Assembly: GCF_051262515.1 (NCBI RefSeq)
Contig: NZ_JBIMER010000003.1
Span: 281,839-345,838, forward strand
Direction: 5' to 3'
Length of the DNA stretch: 64,000 bases
Origin: Arthrobacter_N sp051262515
Lineage (GTDB): Bacteria; Actinomycetota; Actinomycetes; Actinomycetales; Micrococcaceae
Shown here: positions 7,474-15,633 of the stretch, one piece after another
How positions within the stretch are numbered: the first letter of the stretch is position 1
Layout of the letters: each line of letters begins with the position of its first letter
Notes under the pieces: generated by a model
Seen by the model: only the letters and a program-made list of their open reading frames with translations
What the model was told of the DNA's origin: nothing
The model's database searches: none
Made by a program: the position numbers and the translations under genes

Positions 7474-8910
7474 ATGCCTGCACAGATTGGCGTCACCGGC
7501 CTGGCCGTTATGGGCGCGAACCTCGCCCGGAACTTCGCCCGCAACGGCTACACGGTCGCCCTGCACAACCGCTCCGTCGAGAAGACCGACGCCCTCCTGG
7601 AGGCCCACGGCGGCGATGGTGAATTCATCCGCACGGAGACGCTCCAGGAACTCGTGGACTCCCTGGAGACCCCGCGCCGAGTCCTGATCATGGTGAAGGC
7701 CGGCAAGCCCGTCGATTCCGTGATCGACCAGCTGGTGCCGCTCCTCGAGGAGGGCGACATCGTCATCGACGCCGGCAACTCGCACTACGAGGACACCCGC
7801 CGCCGCGAGGCCGCCTTGGCCGAAAAGGGCCTCGACTTCGTCGGCGTCGGCGTCTCCGGCGGCGAGGAGGGTGCCCTGCTGGGCCCCTCGATCATGCCCG
7901 GCGGCTCCAAGCGCTCGTACGACGCCCTCGGACCGATGCTCGAGAAGATCTCGGCGAAGTACGACGGCGAGCCCTGCTGCCGCTGGGTGGGCACTGACGG
8001 TGCCGGCCACTTCGTGAAGATGGTCCACAACGGCATCGAGTACGCCGACATGCAGGTCATCGGCGAGGCCTACGACCTGCTGCGCTCCGCCGCCGGGATC
8101 GAGCCCGCCGAGCAGGCCGGCATATTCCGCGAATGGAACAAGGGCACCCTGTCGTCCTTCCTGATCGAGATCACGGCCGAGGTGCTGGGGCACGTGGACG
8201 CCAAGACCGGCCGTCCGTTGGTCGACGTGGTGGTGGATTCCGCGGGCCAGAAGGGCACCGGCCGCTGGACCGTGGTCTCCGCCCTGGAGCTTGGTTCGCC
8301 CGTGTCCGGTATCGCCGAGTCGGTCTTCGCCCGCGGCCTCTCGTCGCAGCGCGAGCAGCGCGCCATTGCCCAGGACGTCCTGTCCGGGCACGAGGCGCAG
8401 GTCGATGTGCCGGAGAACTTCGTCGAGGACGTGCGCCTGGCGCTGTTCGCCTCCAAGCTGGTCAGCTACGCGCAGGGCATCGACATGCTCGGCTCCGCCG
8501 CCGCCGAATACGGATGGGAGTTGAACCTGAAGGAGATCGCCTCGCTGTGGCGCGCCGGGTGCATCATCCGCGCTGAGGTCCTGGACGACATCATGAAGGC
8601 GTACGCGGGGGAGTCCGCGCCGAAGAACCTGCTGTTCGCCCCGGCCTTCGCCGGGGCCATCGCCGAGGCGTTGCCGGCTTGGCGGCGGGTGGTCGCCACG
8701 GCCGTGCAGATCGGCATTCCGGTGCCGGTGTTCTCTGCGTCGCTGGCCTACTACGACGGACTGCGCCGCGATCGCCTCCCGGCCGCGCTGACCCAGGGCC
8801 TGCGCGACCTGTTCGGCGCGCACACGTACCAGCGCATCGACGCCGAGGGCACGTTCCACACGCAGTGGAGCGGCGACAGGTCCGAGGTTTCGGCCGTCGA
8901 TACCCACTAG
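7474..8910 (+). CDS. gnd: 6-phosphogluconate dehydrogenase, decarboxylating (Gnd)
   Basis: Gnd oxidises 6-phosphogluconate to ribulose 5-phosphate and CO2 with NADP+ in the pentose phosphate pathway. The 478-residue protein has the N-terminal dinucleotide site GVTGLAVMGANLARN, the catalytic region GVGVSGGEEGALLGPSIMPGG, the GHFVKMVHNGIEY helix with catalytic Lys and His/Asn, and the C-terminal DSAGQKGTGRW signature. Its length matches the long, dimeric family form. The ATG at 7474 has a TTGGAGGA ribosome site; in-frame codons upstream belong to the preceding terminator region. It is monocistronic, bounded by terminators on both sides. Confidence 0.97.
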   Translation: MPAQIGVTGLAVMGANLARNFARNGYTVALHNRSVEKTDALLEAHGGDGEFIRTETLQELVDSLETPRRVLIMVKAGKPVDSVIDQLVPLLEEGDIVIDAGNSHYEDTRRREAALAEKGLDFVGVGVSGGEEGALLGPSIMPGGSKRSYDALGPMLEKISAKYDGEPCCRWVGTDGAGHFVKMVHNGIEYADMQVIGEAYDLLRSAAGIEPAEQAGIFREWNKGTLSSFLIEITAEVLGHVDAKTGRPLVDVVVDSAGQKGTGRWTVVSALELGSPVSGIAESVFARGLSSQREQRAIAQDVLSGHEAQVDVPENFVEDVRLALFASKLVSYAQGIDMLGSAAAEYGWELNLKEIASLWRAGCIIRAEVLDDIMKAYAGESAPKNLLFAPAFAGAIAEALPAWRRVVATAVQIGIPVPVFSASLAYYDGLRRDRLPAALTQGLRDLFGAHTYQRIDAEGTFHTQWSGDRSEVSAVDTH

Positions 8911-8929
8911 GCGCACGCGTAGCAACAGG

Positions 8930-8966
8930 ACGACGCCGGAACCCGCGTTCCGGCGTCGTTTGTCGT
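8930..8966 (+). terminator. Terminator after gnd
   Basis: Perfect 13-bp arms (8930-8942 and 8947-8959) with a four-base loop, followed by TTGTCGTT. Confidence 0.75.
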
Positions 8967-8977
8967 TGGTTGCCCCT

Positions 8978-8983
8978 TAGGCT
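8978..8983 (+). promoter_or_regulatory. -10 hexamer TAGGCT, leaderless spacing to the aldo/keto reductase at 8990
   Basis: TAGGCT is followed by six bases and then the ATG. The six-base GGAGGC spacer could also act as a very close ribosome site, so both modes are possible. Confidence 0.4.
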
Positions 8984-8989
8984 GGAGGC

Positions 8990-9994
8990 ATGGACTATCG
9001 ATACCTCGGGAACTCTGGCCTCAAGATCACCGAAATCACCTACGGCAACTGGCTGACACACGGTTCGCAGGTGGAGAACGACGTCGCCGCGGAATGCGTC
9101 GCGGCGGCGCTGGACGCCGGCATCACCACATTCGACACGGCCGACGCCTACGCAAACGGCGCGGCCGAAGAGGTGCTGGGGAAGTCGTTGGCCTCCGAGC
9201 GGCGCGAGTCACTCGAGATCTTCACCAAGGTCTACTGGCCGGTCGGGCCCAAGGGCCCCAACGACACCGGGCTGTCCCGCAAGCACATCATGGAGGGCAT
9301 CAACGGGTCGCTCCGGCGCCTGGGGATGGACTACGTGGATCTCTACCAGGCCCACCGCTATGACCACGAGACGCCCCTTGAGGAAACCATCCAGGCGTTC
9401 GCCGACGTCGTGCGGTCCGGGAAGGCCCTCTACATCGGTGTCTCCGAATGGTCCGCCGACCAGTTGCGCGCCGGGCAGGAGCTTGCCAGGGAGGCGGGTT
9501 TCTCGCTGGTGTCGAATCAGCCGCAGTATTCGGCCCTGTGGCGGGTCATCGAGGCGGAGGTTGTCCCCGCTTCGGAGGAACTCGGCATGTCGCAGGTCGT
9601 CTGGTCGCCGATGGCTCAGGGAGTGCTGTCCGGCAAGTACCTTCCGGGGCAGCCCGCGCCCGCCGGGAGCCGCGCGATGGACGAGAAGGGCGGGAAGAAC
9701 ACGATCTCGCGGTTCATGGACGACGATGTGCTTTCGCGTGTGCAGAAGCTCCGGCCCATCGCGGAGGAGTTGGGTCTGGAGATGTCGCAGCTGGCGATCG
9801 CATGGGTGCTGCAGAACCCGAACGTGGCCACCGCGCTCGTGGGCGCCTCGCGGCCGGAACAGGTCGCCGAGAACGTGAAGGCCGCCGGGGTGCGCATACC
9901 GCGGCCCGCGATGGAAGCCATCGATGCGGCCCTCGACGGTGCCGTGGAGCGGGATCCGGCCAAGACCGTCAGCCCGGAGACCCGTCCGGCCTGA
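8990..9994 (+). CDS. Aldo/keto reductase, voltage-gated K+ channel beta-subunit-like group
   Basis: An NADPH-dependent oxidoreductase of the AKR superfamily, 334 residues. FDTADAYANGAAEEVLG supplies the catalytic Asp and Tyr, FTKVYWPVG the Lys and YQAHRYD the His of the AKR tetrad. The start MDYRYLGNSGLKIT is the classic opening of the KvBeta/YghZ-like AKR subgroup, and GVSEWSADQL matches the same group. The substrate cannot be told from sequence; small aldehydes such as methylglyoxal are handled by relatives. The ATG at 8990 is fixed by the conserved N-terminus. It is monocistronic and converges on cysE, with a shared terminator between them. Confidence 0.9.
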   Translation: MDYRYLGNSGLKITEITYGNWLTHGSQVENDVAAECVAAALDAGITTFDTADAYANGAAEEVLGKSLASERRESLEIFTKVYWPVGPKGPNDTGLSRKHIMEGINGSLRRLGMDYVDLYQAHRYDHETPLEETIQAFADVVRSGKALYIGVSEWSADQLRAGQELAREAGFSLVSNQPQYSALWRVIEAEVVPASEELGMSQVVWSPMAQGVLSGKYLPGQPAPAGSRAMDEKGGKNTISRFMDDDVLSRVQKLRPIAEELGLEMSQLAIAWVLQNPNVATALVGASRPEQVAENVKAAGVRIPRPAMEAIDAALDGAVERDPAKTVSPETRPA

Positions 9995-10028
9995 CCGGCG
10001 GACGGGTACCTTGCCGGCCACACGGTAA

Positions 10029-10071
10029 AAACGGGTCCGGATGGCGCATGGCGCGCCTTCCGGACCCGTTT
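10029..10071. terminator. Convergent terminator between the aldo/keto reductase and cysE
   Basis: Arms AACGGGTCCGGA/TCCGGACCCGTT (10030-10041 and 10059-10070) form a stable stem. In the minus direction it is followed by a T5 run, so it serves cysE best. Confidence 0.75.
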
Positions 10072-10085
10072 CCGAGCTGGTGTTC

Positions 10086-10670
10086 CTAGATCCACATGGC
10101 GGGATCGATGTATTCGGCCGGATCGACGGCCGGCTTGTGCTCCTCCGGCCTGCGCGGGCGGTTCGTCGCCGGGATCCCGGTGATGCTGGAGTCCGGAGGC
10201 GCGTCCTTCACGACCACGGCGTTGGCTCCGATGGCCGAGTCGGCTCCGATGACGATGGGTCCGAGTACCTTGGCGCCGGCACCGATCACCACACGATCCC
10301 CGATGGTCGGATGGCGCTTGACCTTGGCCAGGGAGCGGCCACCGAGGGTCACGCCGTGGTAGATCATGACGTCGTCCCCGATTTCGGCGGTCTCGCCGAT
10401 GACGACGCCCATGCCGTGGTCGATGAAGAACCGGCGCCCGATCGTGGCTCCCGGGTGGATCTCGATGCCCGTGGTGAAGCGCGCTGCCTGCGCCAGCAAC
10501 CGCGCAGGCAACCGCAGGGACGGGTTCTGCCAGAGCCGATGCGTCAGGCGGTGGACCCAGATCGCGTGCAGTCCCGAGTAGGCGAGCGCGTTCTCGGCAT
10601 TGCCCCGGGCGGCCGGATCGTGGGCGCGCGCACCTTCGAGGTCTTCCTTCAATCGGGAAAAGAAACTCAC
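10086..10670 (-). CDS. cysE: Serine O-acetyltransferase (CysE)
   Basis: CysE acetylates L-serine to O-acetylserine, the acceptor used by CysK. The 194-residue protein has the left-handed beta-helix of hexapeptide transferases: GIEIHPGATIGRRFFIDHGMGVVIGETAEIGDD includes the catalytic His/Asp pair, followed by hexapeptide repeats and GNAENALAYSG in the helical N-terminal part. It belongs to the short N-terminus class of about 190 residues. The GTG at 10670 gives the usual N-terminus and is preceded by GAAGG; longer in-frame starts run into the cysK-cysE spacer. It lies 49 bases downstream of cysK and is cotranscribed with it. Confidence 0.95.
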   Translation of the reverse strand: MSFFSRLKEDLEGARAHDPAARGNAENALAYSGLHAIWVHRLTHRLWQNPSLRLPARLLAQAARFTTGIEIHPGATIGRRFFIDHGMGVVIGETAEIGDDVMIYHGVTLGGRSLAKVKRHPTIGDRVVIGAGAKVLGPIVIGADSAIGANAVVVKDAPPDSSITGIPATNRPRRPEEHKPAVDPAEYIDPAMWI

Positions 10671-10719
10671 ACCGTGCCTTCGTTGGTTCGGGGCCCCGTG
10701 GGACTGGTCGCCGGGCTGT

Positions 10720-11655
10720 CTAGCCGCGGATGTCGTCGTAGAGGAGTGTCGAGATGTAGCGCTCGCCAAAGTCGCAGACGATTGCGACGATCAGCTTACC
10801 TTCGTTCTCCGGGCGCTTGGCCAATTCAAGGGCGGCCCAGACGATGGCCCCGGAGCTGATGCCGCCCAGGATGCCCTCCTCGGTGCCGAGCGCGCGCGCC
10901 GTGGTGATCGAGTCCTCGATGCTGGCGTCGAACACCTCGTCGTACACCTTGGTGTCCAGGATTTCGGGCACGAAGTTGGCGCCAAGGCCCTGGATCTTGT
11001 GGGGGCCCGGGTTGCCGCCGTTGAGGATGGGGGAGTCCTTGGGCTCGACGGCCACGATCTGCACGGAGGGTTTGAGCTCCTTGAGCAGGTTGCCCGCGCC
11101 GGTGATGGTTCCGCCGGTGCCCACGCCGGACACGAAGATGTCCACTTGGCCGTCCGTATCGTCCCAGATCTCCTGGCCGGTCGTGGCCCGGTGGACTTGC
11201 GGGTTGGCCTCGTTGGCGAACTGCTGCGCCCAGATGGAGTTTTCGGTCTCGGCGACGATTTCCTTCGCTTTCTCGACGGCTCCACGCATGCCCTCCGAGC
11301 CGGGTGTCAACACGATTTCGGCGCCGTAGGCGCGCAGCATGACGCGGCGTTCGGTGGACATGGTTTCCGGCATGGTCAGAATGACCTTGTATCCGCGTGC
11401 CGCGCCGACCATCGCCAGTGCGATGCCAGTATTCCCCGACGTGCCTTCGACGATGGTTCCGCCGGGCTTCAGGGCCCCCGCACGCTCTGCCGCGTCGACG
11501 ATCGCGACGCCGATACGGTCCTTGACGCTGTTCGCAGGGTTGTAGAACTCCAGCTTGGCTACGACCGTGCCCGGCAGCCCCTCCGAAAGTCGGTTCAGAC
11601 GAACCAGCGGGGTCCGCCCCACCAGTTCCGTGACGTCGTTGTGGATCTTGCCCAT
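10720..11655 (-). CDS. cysK: Cysteine synthase A, O-acetylserine sulfhydrylase (CysK)
   Basis: CysK makes L-cysteine from O-acetylserine and sulfide using pyridoxal phosphate. The 311-residue product shows ELVGRTPLVRLNRL, the PLP-lysine motif NPANSVKDR, the substrate loop EGTSGNTGIALA, the phosphate-binding GVGTGGTITG and a C-terminal GISSGA. The ATG at 11655 has an AGGGAGAC ribosome site. It is the first gene of a cysK-cysE operon; sulfide would come from the sir-cysHDN operon near the right end. Its upstream region (11671-11714) has repeated CTAATCAAT motifs that may bind a sulfur or O-acetylserine-responsive regulator. Confidence 0.97.
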   Translation of the reverse strand: MGKIHNDVTELVGRTPLVRLNRLSEGLPGTVVAKLEFYNPANSVKDRIGVAIVDAAERAGALKPGGTIVEGTSGNTGIALAMVGAARGYKVILTMPETMSTERRVMLRAYGAEIVLTPGSEGMRGAVEKAKEIVAETENSIWAQQFANEANPQVHRATTGQEIWDDTDGQVDIFVSGVGTGGTITGAGNLLKELKPSVQIVAVEPKDSPILNGGNPGPHKIQGLGANFVPEILDTKVYDEVFDASIEDSITTARALGTEEGILGGISSGAIVWAALELAKRPENEGKLIVAIVCDFGERYISTLLYDDIRG

Positions 11656-11670
11656 GAGTGTCTCCCTGAT

Positions 11671-11714
11671 CTAATCAATGTCGTGGGGCCCTACCGCACG
11701 ACAGCCTAATCAAT
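11671..11714. promoter_or_regulatory. Direct repeats CTAATCAAT upstream of cysK
   Basis: Two identical copies (11671-11679 and 11706-11714) are 35 bases apart, with an inverted repeat GTCGTG/CACGAC (11680-11685 and 11697-11702) between them. They lie 16-59 bases upstream of cysK. Candidate operator or activator sites; no regulator can be assigned. Confidence 0.35.
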
Positions 11715-11744
11715 CCCGCGGTTTCGCCCGGGTTCACGGCGGCC

Positions 11745-12326
11745 CTAGAGGTCGGCGGGCGTCATGTCCAGCCATTGGGAGTAATCTTTACGGGCCTTCG
11801 CCAGTTTTGGATTGATTATTACGCGGCAGTACCCCTCCCAAGGGTTTTTGGCGTAGAAGTCCTGATGCACGTCCTCCGCCGTGTGGAAGCGCGGTGCGCG
11901 CGTCACCTCCGTGACGATCGGATCGGACCAGTTGGCCTGGTTCCGCTCCACGGCCCTGCGGAACAGATCGCGTTGTTCGCCGTCCAGGTAGAACATGGCG
12001 GAACGGTACTGTGTTCCGACGTCGTGGCCCTGGCGGTTGAGCGTGGTCGGATCGTGCGTGGCGAAGAAAATGTCCAGCACGACGTCGGCAGGCACGGTTT
12101 CCGGATCGAACGTCACGGCCACCGCCTCGGCATGGCCGCTGGTGCCGCTGCATACCTCGCGGTAGTGGGGACTTGGGGTGTGGCCGCCTAGGTAGCCGGA
12201 CACCACGTCGGCGACCCCGCGGATCTTGCGGTAGACGGCGTCGAGGCACCAGAAACATCCACCCGCCAGAATGAACGTCTGCGGCCGGCTGGGCATGGTC
12301 GGTTGCGTGTCAGTGGAAGTGGTCAC
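11745..12326 (-). CDS. msrA: Peptide methionine sulfoxide reductase A (MsrA)
   Basis: MsrA reduces methionine-S-sulfoxide in proteins and free methionine. The motif LAGGCFWCLDAV holds the nucleophilic Cys (about residue 24), followed by GYLGGHTPSPHYREVCSGTSGHAE and the GTQYRS signature. The start is uncertain: the GTG at 12326 gives 193 residues but has only a weak ribosome site, and an internal ATG at 12296 (183 residues) leaves the domain intact. It is divergent from the NIF3 gene, with about 100 bases between them, and is monocistronic. Confidence 0.93.
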   Translation of the reverse strand: MTTSTDTQPTMPSRPQTFILAGGCFWCLDAVYRKIRGVADVVSGYLGGHTPSPHYREVCSGTSGHAEAVAVTFDPETVPADVVLDIFFATHDPTTLNRQGHDVGTQYRSAMFYLDGEQRDLFRRAVERNQANWSDPIVTEVTRAPRFHTAEDVHQDFYAKNPWEGYCRVIINPKLAKARKDYSQWLDMTPADL

Positions 12327-12415
12327 GATGTGTTCAATGCGTTCGGGAGCGCAAAGATTCCCGGTGCGCCCCAAAACACTCCGGGGCGGTGGGGTGGCGC
12401 GGGCGCGGGCCGGTC

Positions 12416-12421
12416 TACGGT
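12416..12421 (+). promoter_or_regulatory. -10 hexamer TACGGT, leaderless spacing to the NIF3 gene
   Basis: TACGGT, then six bases, then ATG at 12428. Confidence 0.35.
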
Positions 12422-12427
12422 AGAGGC

Positions 12428-13345
12428 ATGCAGAACGATGATTCAGCGGTTCCGGAGGGCGACGCAGACGTCGCGAACGCAGGGTCGCGCGAGGCTTCCG
12501 AAGAGGGCCTTCCCACTCTTGGCGATGTCATGCTCGCCATTGAGGAGCTATGGCCGGAGTCGTTGGCCGAGGGCTGGGACGCCGTGGGGCTGGTGGCCGG
12601 ACGGCCCGAAAAAACCGTGAAACGGATAGTCCTCGCCGTCGATCCCACGCTCGAGGTGGTCAGCGACGCCGTTTCCCGCGGGACGGACCTGCTCATCACG
12701 CACCACCCGTTGCTGCTCAAGCCCGTCAACGGAATCGGGGCGACATCCGCCAAGGGCGAGGCCGTGCACCAGCTGATCGAGGCCGGTTGCGCCCTGGTCA
12801 CAGTCCACACCAACGGCGATGCTGCCGTGGGCGGGGTTTCCGACGTACTGGCCGACATCGTGGGTCTGACGAATGTCGAGCCGCTCTCACCGTCGTCGAC
12901 CGGCCTCCCGGAAGAGGGAATCGGGCGTGTGGGCTACCTGGCCAAGCCGTTGACGCTGGGCGACTTTGCTGCGCGCGTGTTCGGTGCGCTGCCCGCGGTT
13001 GCGGGCGGCGTGCGGGTGGCGGGGGACCGCCTGGGGCTGGTGCGGAAGGTCGCGGTATGTGGTGGCGCGGGCGACAGTTTGTTCGACAGCGTTCGCGAGT
13101 CCGGTGCGGACGTCTACGTGACGGCGGACCTGCGCCACCATCCGGCATCCGAGGCGCGCGAGTCGGCGGTGGAGGGCCGGCCGTACCTCATCGACGTCTC
13201 GCATTTCGCCAGCGAATGGTTGTGGCTGCCGGCGGCGGCGGAGGCACTGGGCAACGTGCTGGGGGACCAGGACTACGCCGTCGACATAGCTGTCAGCGGG
13301 ATTAACACCGACCCTTGGGATTTCATCCTGACGCCGGGTGGCTGA
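12428..13345 (+). CDS. NIF3-like dinuclear metal-binding protein (YbgI/YqfO family)
   Basis: A 305-residue NIF3-family protein. Metal ligands are visible as ITHHPLLLKP, VHTNGDAAVGG and, near the C-terminus, DVSHFASEW, which supply the His, Asp and Glu that hold two metal ions in the family. The usual N-terminal WDNVGL motif reads WDAVGLV here, with Asn replaced by Ala. Members form toroidal hexamers; a GTP cyclohydrolase I-like label is common in databases but activity is poorly established, so I do not assert one. It lies 69 bases before the zinc-ribbon protein gene, a pairing common in actinomycetes. Confidence 0.9.
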   Translation: MQNDDSAVPEGDADVANAGSREASEEGLPTLGDVMLAIEELWPESLAEGWDAVGLVAGRPEKTVKRIVLAVDPTLEVVSDAVSRGTDLLITHHPLLLKPVNGIGATSAKGEAVHQLIEAGCALVTVHTNGDAAVGGVSDVLADIVGLTNVEPLSPSSTGLPEEGIGRVGYLAKPLTLGDFAARVFGALPAVAGGVRVAGDRLGLVRKVAVCGGAGDSLFDSVRESGADVYVTADLRHHPASEARESAVEGRPYLIDVSHFASEWLWLPAAAEALGNVLGDQDYAVDIAVSGINTDPWDFILTPGG

Positions 13346-13414
13346 CTGCCACACTAGGCTGGGGTATCAGCGCATCGTCGGGCGGTTGTCCGACGCCAAA
13401 CTTCGGAGGCATCC

Positions 13415-14161
13415 ATGGCCAAGGCCCCGCAAAGCCAACAGCACAAGCTGTTGGAACTCCAGTCCCACGATTCGAAGCTCACCAAGATCCACCGGCGCGC
13501 GGCCGAGTTGAAGACCGATCCTGCCGTGGCGGCGGCACTCGCCGACCGGCGCGATGCTGACGCTGCGCGGGAGGCCGTGGCCGCCGAACTCGAGGACGCC
13601 AAGCGCGCGCTGGCGGCGTCCGAACACGAGGTCGAACGCGTCCAGTCGAAGATCGAGAAGGACCAACAGCGCATCGAAAGCGGCAAGGGCACCGCCCGGG
13701 ACATGATGGCCCTGCAGCACGAGATCGAAACCCTCCTGCCGCGCAAGGCCCACCTCGAGGACACTGAACTGGAATTGATGGAGGCCCTAGAAGCGGTTGC
13801 CGACCGTCACTCGGAAGCGTCCGCCGCGGCAGTCCGGGCGGCGGACGTCCTCGCCGGGGCCGAAGGCGTCCGCGACGCCGAACTGGCTTCGCTTGCGAGC
13901 GAGCGCGAGGACATCGCGTCTCGGCGCTCAGAGCTGGCCGCATCGATCGACCCCGGTCTCCTGGCCGTTTACGAAAAACGGTTGGCACAGCACGGGGTGG
14001 GGGCGGCGCGTCTCTACCACGGCACATCGGAGGGATCGGGCATGCGATTGGCCGCGGGGGACCTCGCCGAGATCAAGGCCGCGGCCGAGGACGACGTCGT
14101 CTTCTGCCCAGACTCCGGATGCATACTGGTGCGCTCCGACGAGTGGAACTCGGCGGCCTAA
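13415..14161 (+). CDS. Coiled-coil protein with degenerate C-terminal zinc ribbon (CT398-like)
   Basis: A 248-residue protein of which residues from about 10 to 170 are a long charged coiled coil, followed by a short C-terminal domain. Family members usually end in a four-cysteine zinc ribbon. Here the first knuckle has no cysteines (ARLYHGTSEGSGMRL) and the second reads FCPDSGCILV, a C-x4-C rather than C-x2-C, so zinc binding is doubtful. It starts at the ATG at 13415 with a GGAGG ribosome site. It follows the NIF3 gene in the same direction and is likely cotranscribed, although TAGGCT at about 13355 could give it its own promoter. Function unknown. Confidence 0.85.
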   Translation: MAKAPQSQQHKLLELQSHDSKLTKIHRRAAELKTDPAVAAALADRRDADAAREAVAAELEDAKRALAASEHEVERVQSKIEKDQQRIESGKGTARDMMALQHEIETLLPRKAHLEDTELELMEALEAVADRHSEASAAAVRAADVLAGAEGVRDAELASLASEREDIASRRSELAASIDPGLLAVYEKRLAQHGVGAARLYHGTSEGSGMRLAAGDLAEIKAAAEDDVVFCPDSGCILVRSDEWNSAA

Positions 14162-14201
14162 GCGGGCGCCGCCGTCGCGGTGTAGTGCGGGCGACCTTCG
14201 G

Positions 14202-14975
14202 CTACGCGTGGTCCTCCGGCAAAACGATGTTGAGCTGGTGCGGCTTTCGGTCGGTTCCGGGCACCAGATCGGCCTCCCACTTTTCGCGCGTCGCGTCCAG
14301 AAGCGCGGAGGGCGTCGCCGGGGTCCTCCCGGGTCGTGTCAGCAGGTGGCCCGCCAGTGCGCCGCGGGTGTGCTTGGCGAAGTGTGAAACGACCTTGAGC
14401 TGACCCTTCCGGCGCTGGTACACGTTGACCGCGACGGCATGGATGGGATCCGGGTGCCACGCTGCTGCGTAGGTGCTGGAACGGCAGTCGACCACGAGCC
14501 GGCCCGCTGCCCGGGGTGCAAAGTGCGCGTCCAGACGTGGCCGCCACCAGGCGGCGAGACGTCCGGTCTCCGGCAGCGATACGGACATCGAGAGCCGGTA
14601 CGCCGGGATCCGGTCCGCGAATCCCACGGCTCCCCACAATGCGGAGACCACGACGACGGATTCGTCCGCCCTGCGTCGCTGCGCTGGCTTCATGCTCGCG
14701 TAGCCGAGCGCCTCGTACAGCACGCCTGTGTAGACGGTGTGCGCGGGAACTGCCGGTTGCGTCCTCAGCTGGCGGTTGCGGGCAACGTCGGCCGCCAGGG
14801 ATGCCCCCACGCCGAGAAGCTCATGCGCGTCCGCCCGGGCCGACGCCGAGGCCAAGGCATCCAGTACGTGTTCGCGGTCCGCGGCGAGACCGGGGAAGCT
14901 CAGATCCTCCAACTCGAACGGTTCGCCGGAGTCGGCGGCGTGTTTGCCTTCGGACGGGGGGAGGAGGATCAGCAC
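14202..14975 (-). CDS. yaaA: Peroxide stress protein YaaA (UPF0246, DUF328)
   Basis: YaaA-family proteins lower free intracellular iron under hydrogen peroxide stress in E. coli and bind DNA through a helix-hairpin-helix fold. The 257-residue product begins LILLPPSEGK, the family's N-terminal signature, and has YTGVLYEALGYAS and VVSALWGAVGFADRIPAYRLSMS, also strongly conserved. The GTG at 14975 is fixed by the LLPPSEGK motif; a TAGGCT lies seven bases before it and no ribosome site is present, consistent with leaderless translation. It converges on the coiled-coil gene, with only 40 bases between the two stops and no evident terminator. Confidence 0.93.
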   Translation of the reverse strand: MLILLPPSEGKHAADSGEPFELEDLSFPGLAADREHVLDALASASARADAHELLGVGASLAADVARNRQLRTQPAVPAHTVYTGVLYEALGYASMKPAQRRRADESVVVVSALWGAVGFADRIPAYRLSMSVSLPETGRLAAWWRPRLDAHFAPRAAGRLVVDCRSSTYAAAWHPDPIHAVAVNVYQRRKGQLKVVSHFAKHTRGALAGHLLTRPGRTPATPSALLDATREKWEADLVPGTDRKPHQLNIVLPEDHA

Positions 14976-14982
14976 GCCCCGT

Positions 14983-14988
14983 AGCCTA
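14983..14988 (-). promoter_or_regulatory. -10 hexamer TAGGCT, leaderless spacing to yaaA
   Basis: TAGGCT, then seven bases, then the GTG at 14975; no ribosome site competes. Confidence 0.45.
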
Positions 14989-15060
14989 TCCGGCACATGT
15001 CTCCTCCGGCGAAAGTGCCGGTGCGGGCGCGTGCGTGGCGTGGCCGTCCCGGGTGGCCGG

Positions 15061-15066
15061 TAGAGT
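15061..15066 (+). promoter_or_regulatory. -10 hexamer TAGAGT of the RNase P RNA gene
   Basis: TAGAGT ends seven bases before G15074, the first base of helix P1, which is the expected spacing to a start site. Confidence 0.55.
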
Positions 15067-15073
15067 GTCATGC

Positions 15074-15445
15074 GGATGGGTCGGCTGGACGGTCGCGTGT
15101 CGCTTCGGCGGCCCGAGGAACGTCCGGGCTCCACGGAACAGGGTGGTGGGTAACGCCCACTCGGGGTAACCCGCAGGCCAGTGCCACAGAAAAGAAACCG
15201 CCCGCTTCGGCGGGTAAGGGTGAAACGGCGGTGTAAGAGACCACCAGCGGTCCGGGTGACCGGGCCGGCTAGGTAAACCCCACCCGGAGCAAGGTCAGAC
15301 AGGTTGCGCCACGAGGGCTGTTCGCCCCAGTAACCGGGTAGACCGCTCGAGGCCAACGGCAACGTTGGCCCTAGATGGATGACCGTCACCGGTTCCCGGG
15401 TAACCGGCTACCGGAACAAAACCCGGCGTACAGGCCGGCCCGTCC
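15074..15445 (+). ncRNA. rnpB: RNase P RNA, bacterial type A (rnpB)
   Basis: This catalytic RNA trims tRNA 5' leaders with the protein RnpA. Twelve paired bases at the two ends (15074-15085 with 15434-15445) form helix P1. Universally conserved core segments are present in order: GAGGAACGTCCGGGCTCC, CCACAGAAAAGAAACCGCC, GGTAAGGGTGAAACGG, GTAAGAGACCACCAGCG, AGGTAAACCCCACCCG and the 3' ACAAAACCCGGCGTACAGG. The 372-base length fits actinobacterial type A. A second conserved element, AGATGGATGACCGTC, is also intact. Confidence 0.95.
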
Positions 15446-15633
15446 ACACATCGCCTGCGTCGTCGAGTCGCCCGGGCGCATTTGCCGCCGCCGGGGGCGC
15501 TCGTCCGCGGCGATGTTCCCCGCCGAACACCCTCGTTGGAGGCGTTCCTGCCCGGCACATACGCGCATTGCACTAGGGCGGCGTAACGGCCTGGCCGCGT
15601 CGCGCATCGACTGACGCGTGTCATGATTATTCG

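Noticed and set aside
7453..8925. 490-codon minus-strand frame across gnd
   Set aside because: Antisense shadow of a clearly real gene; no recognisable domain.
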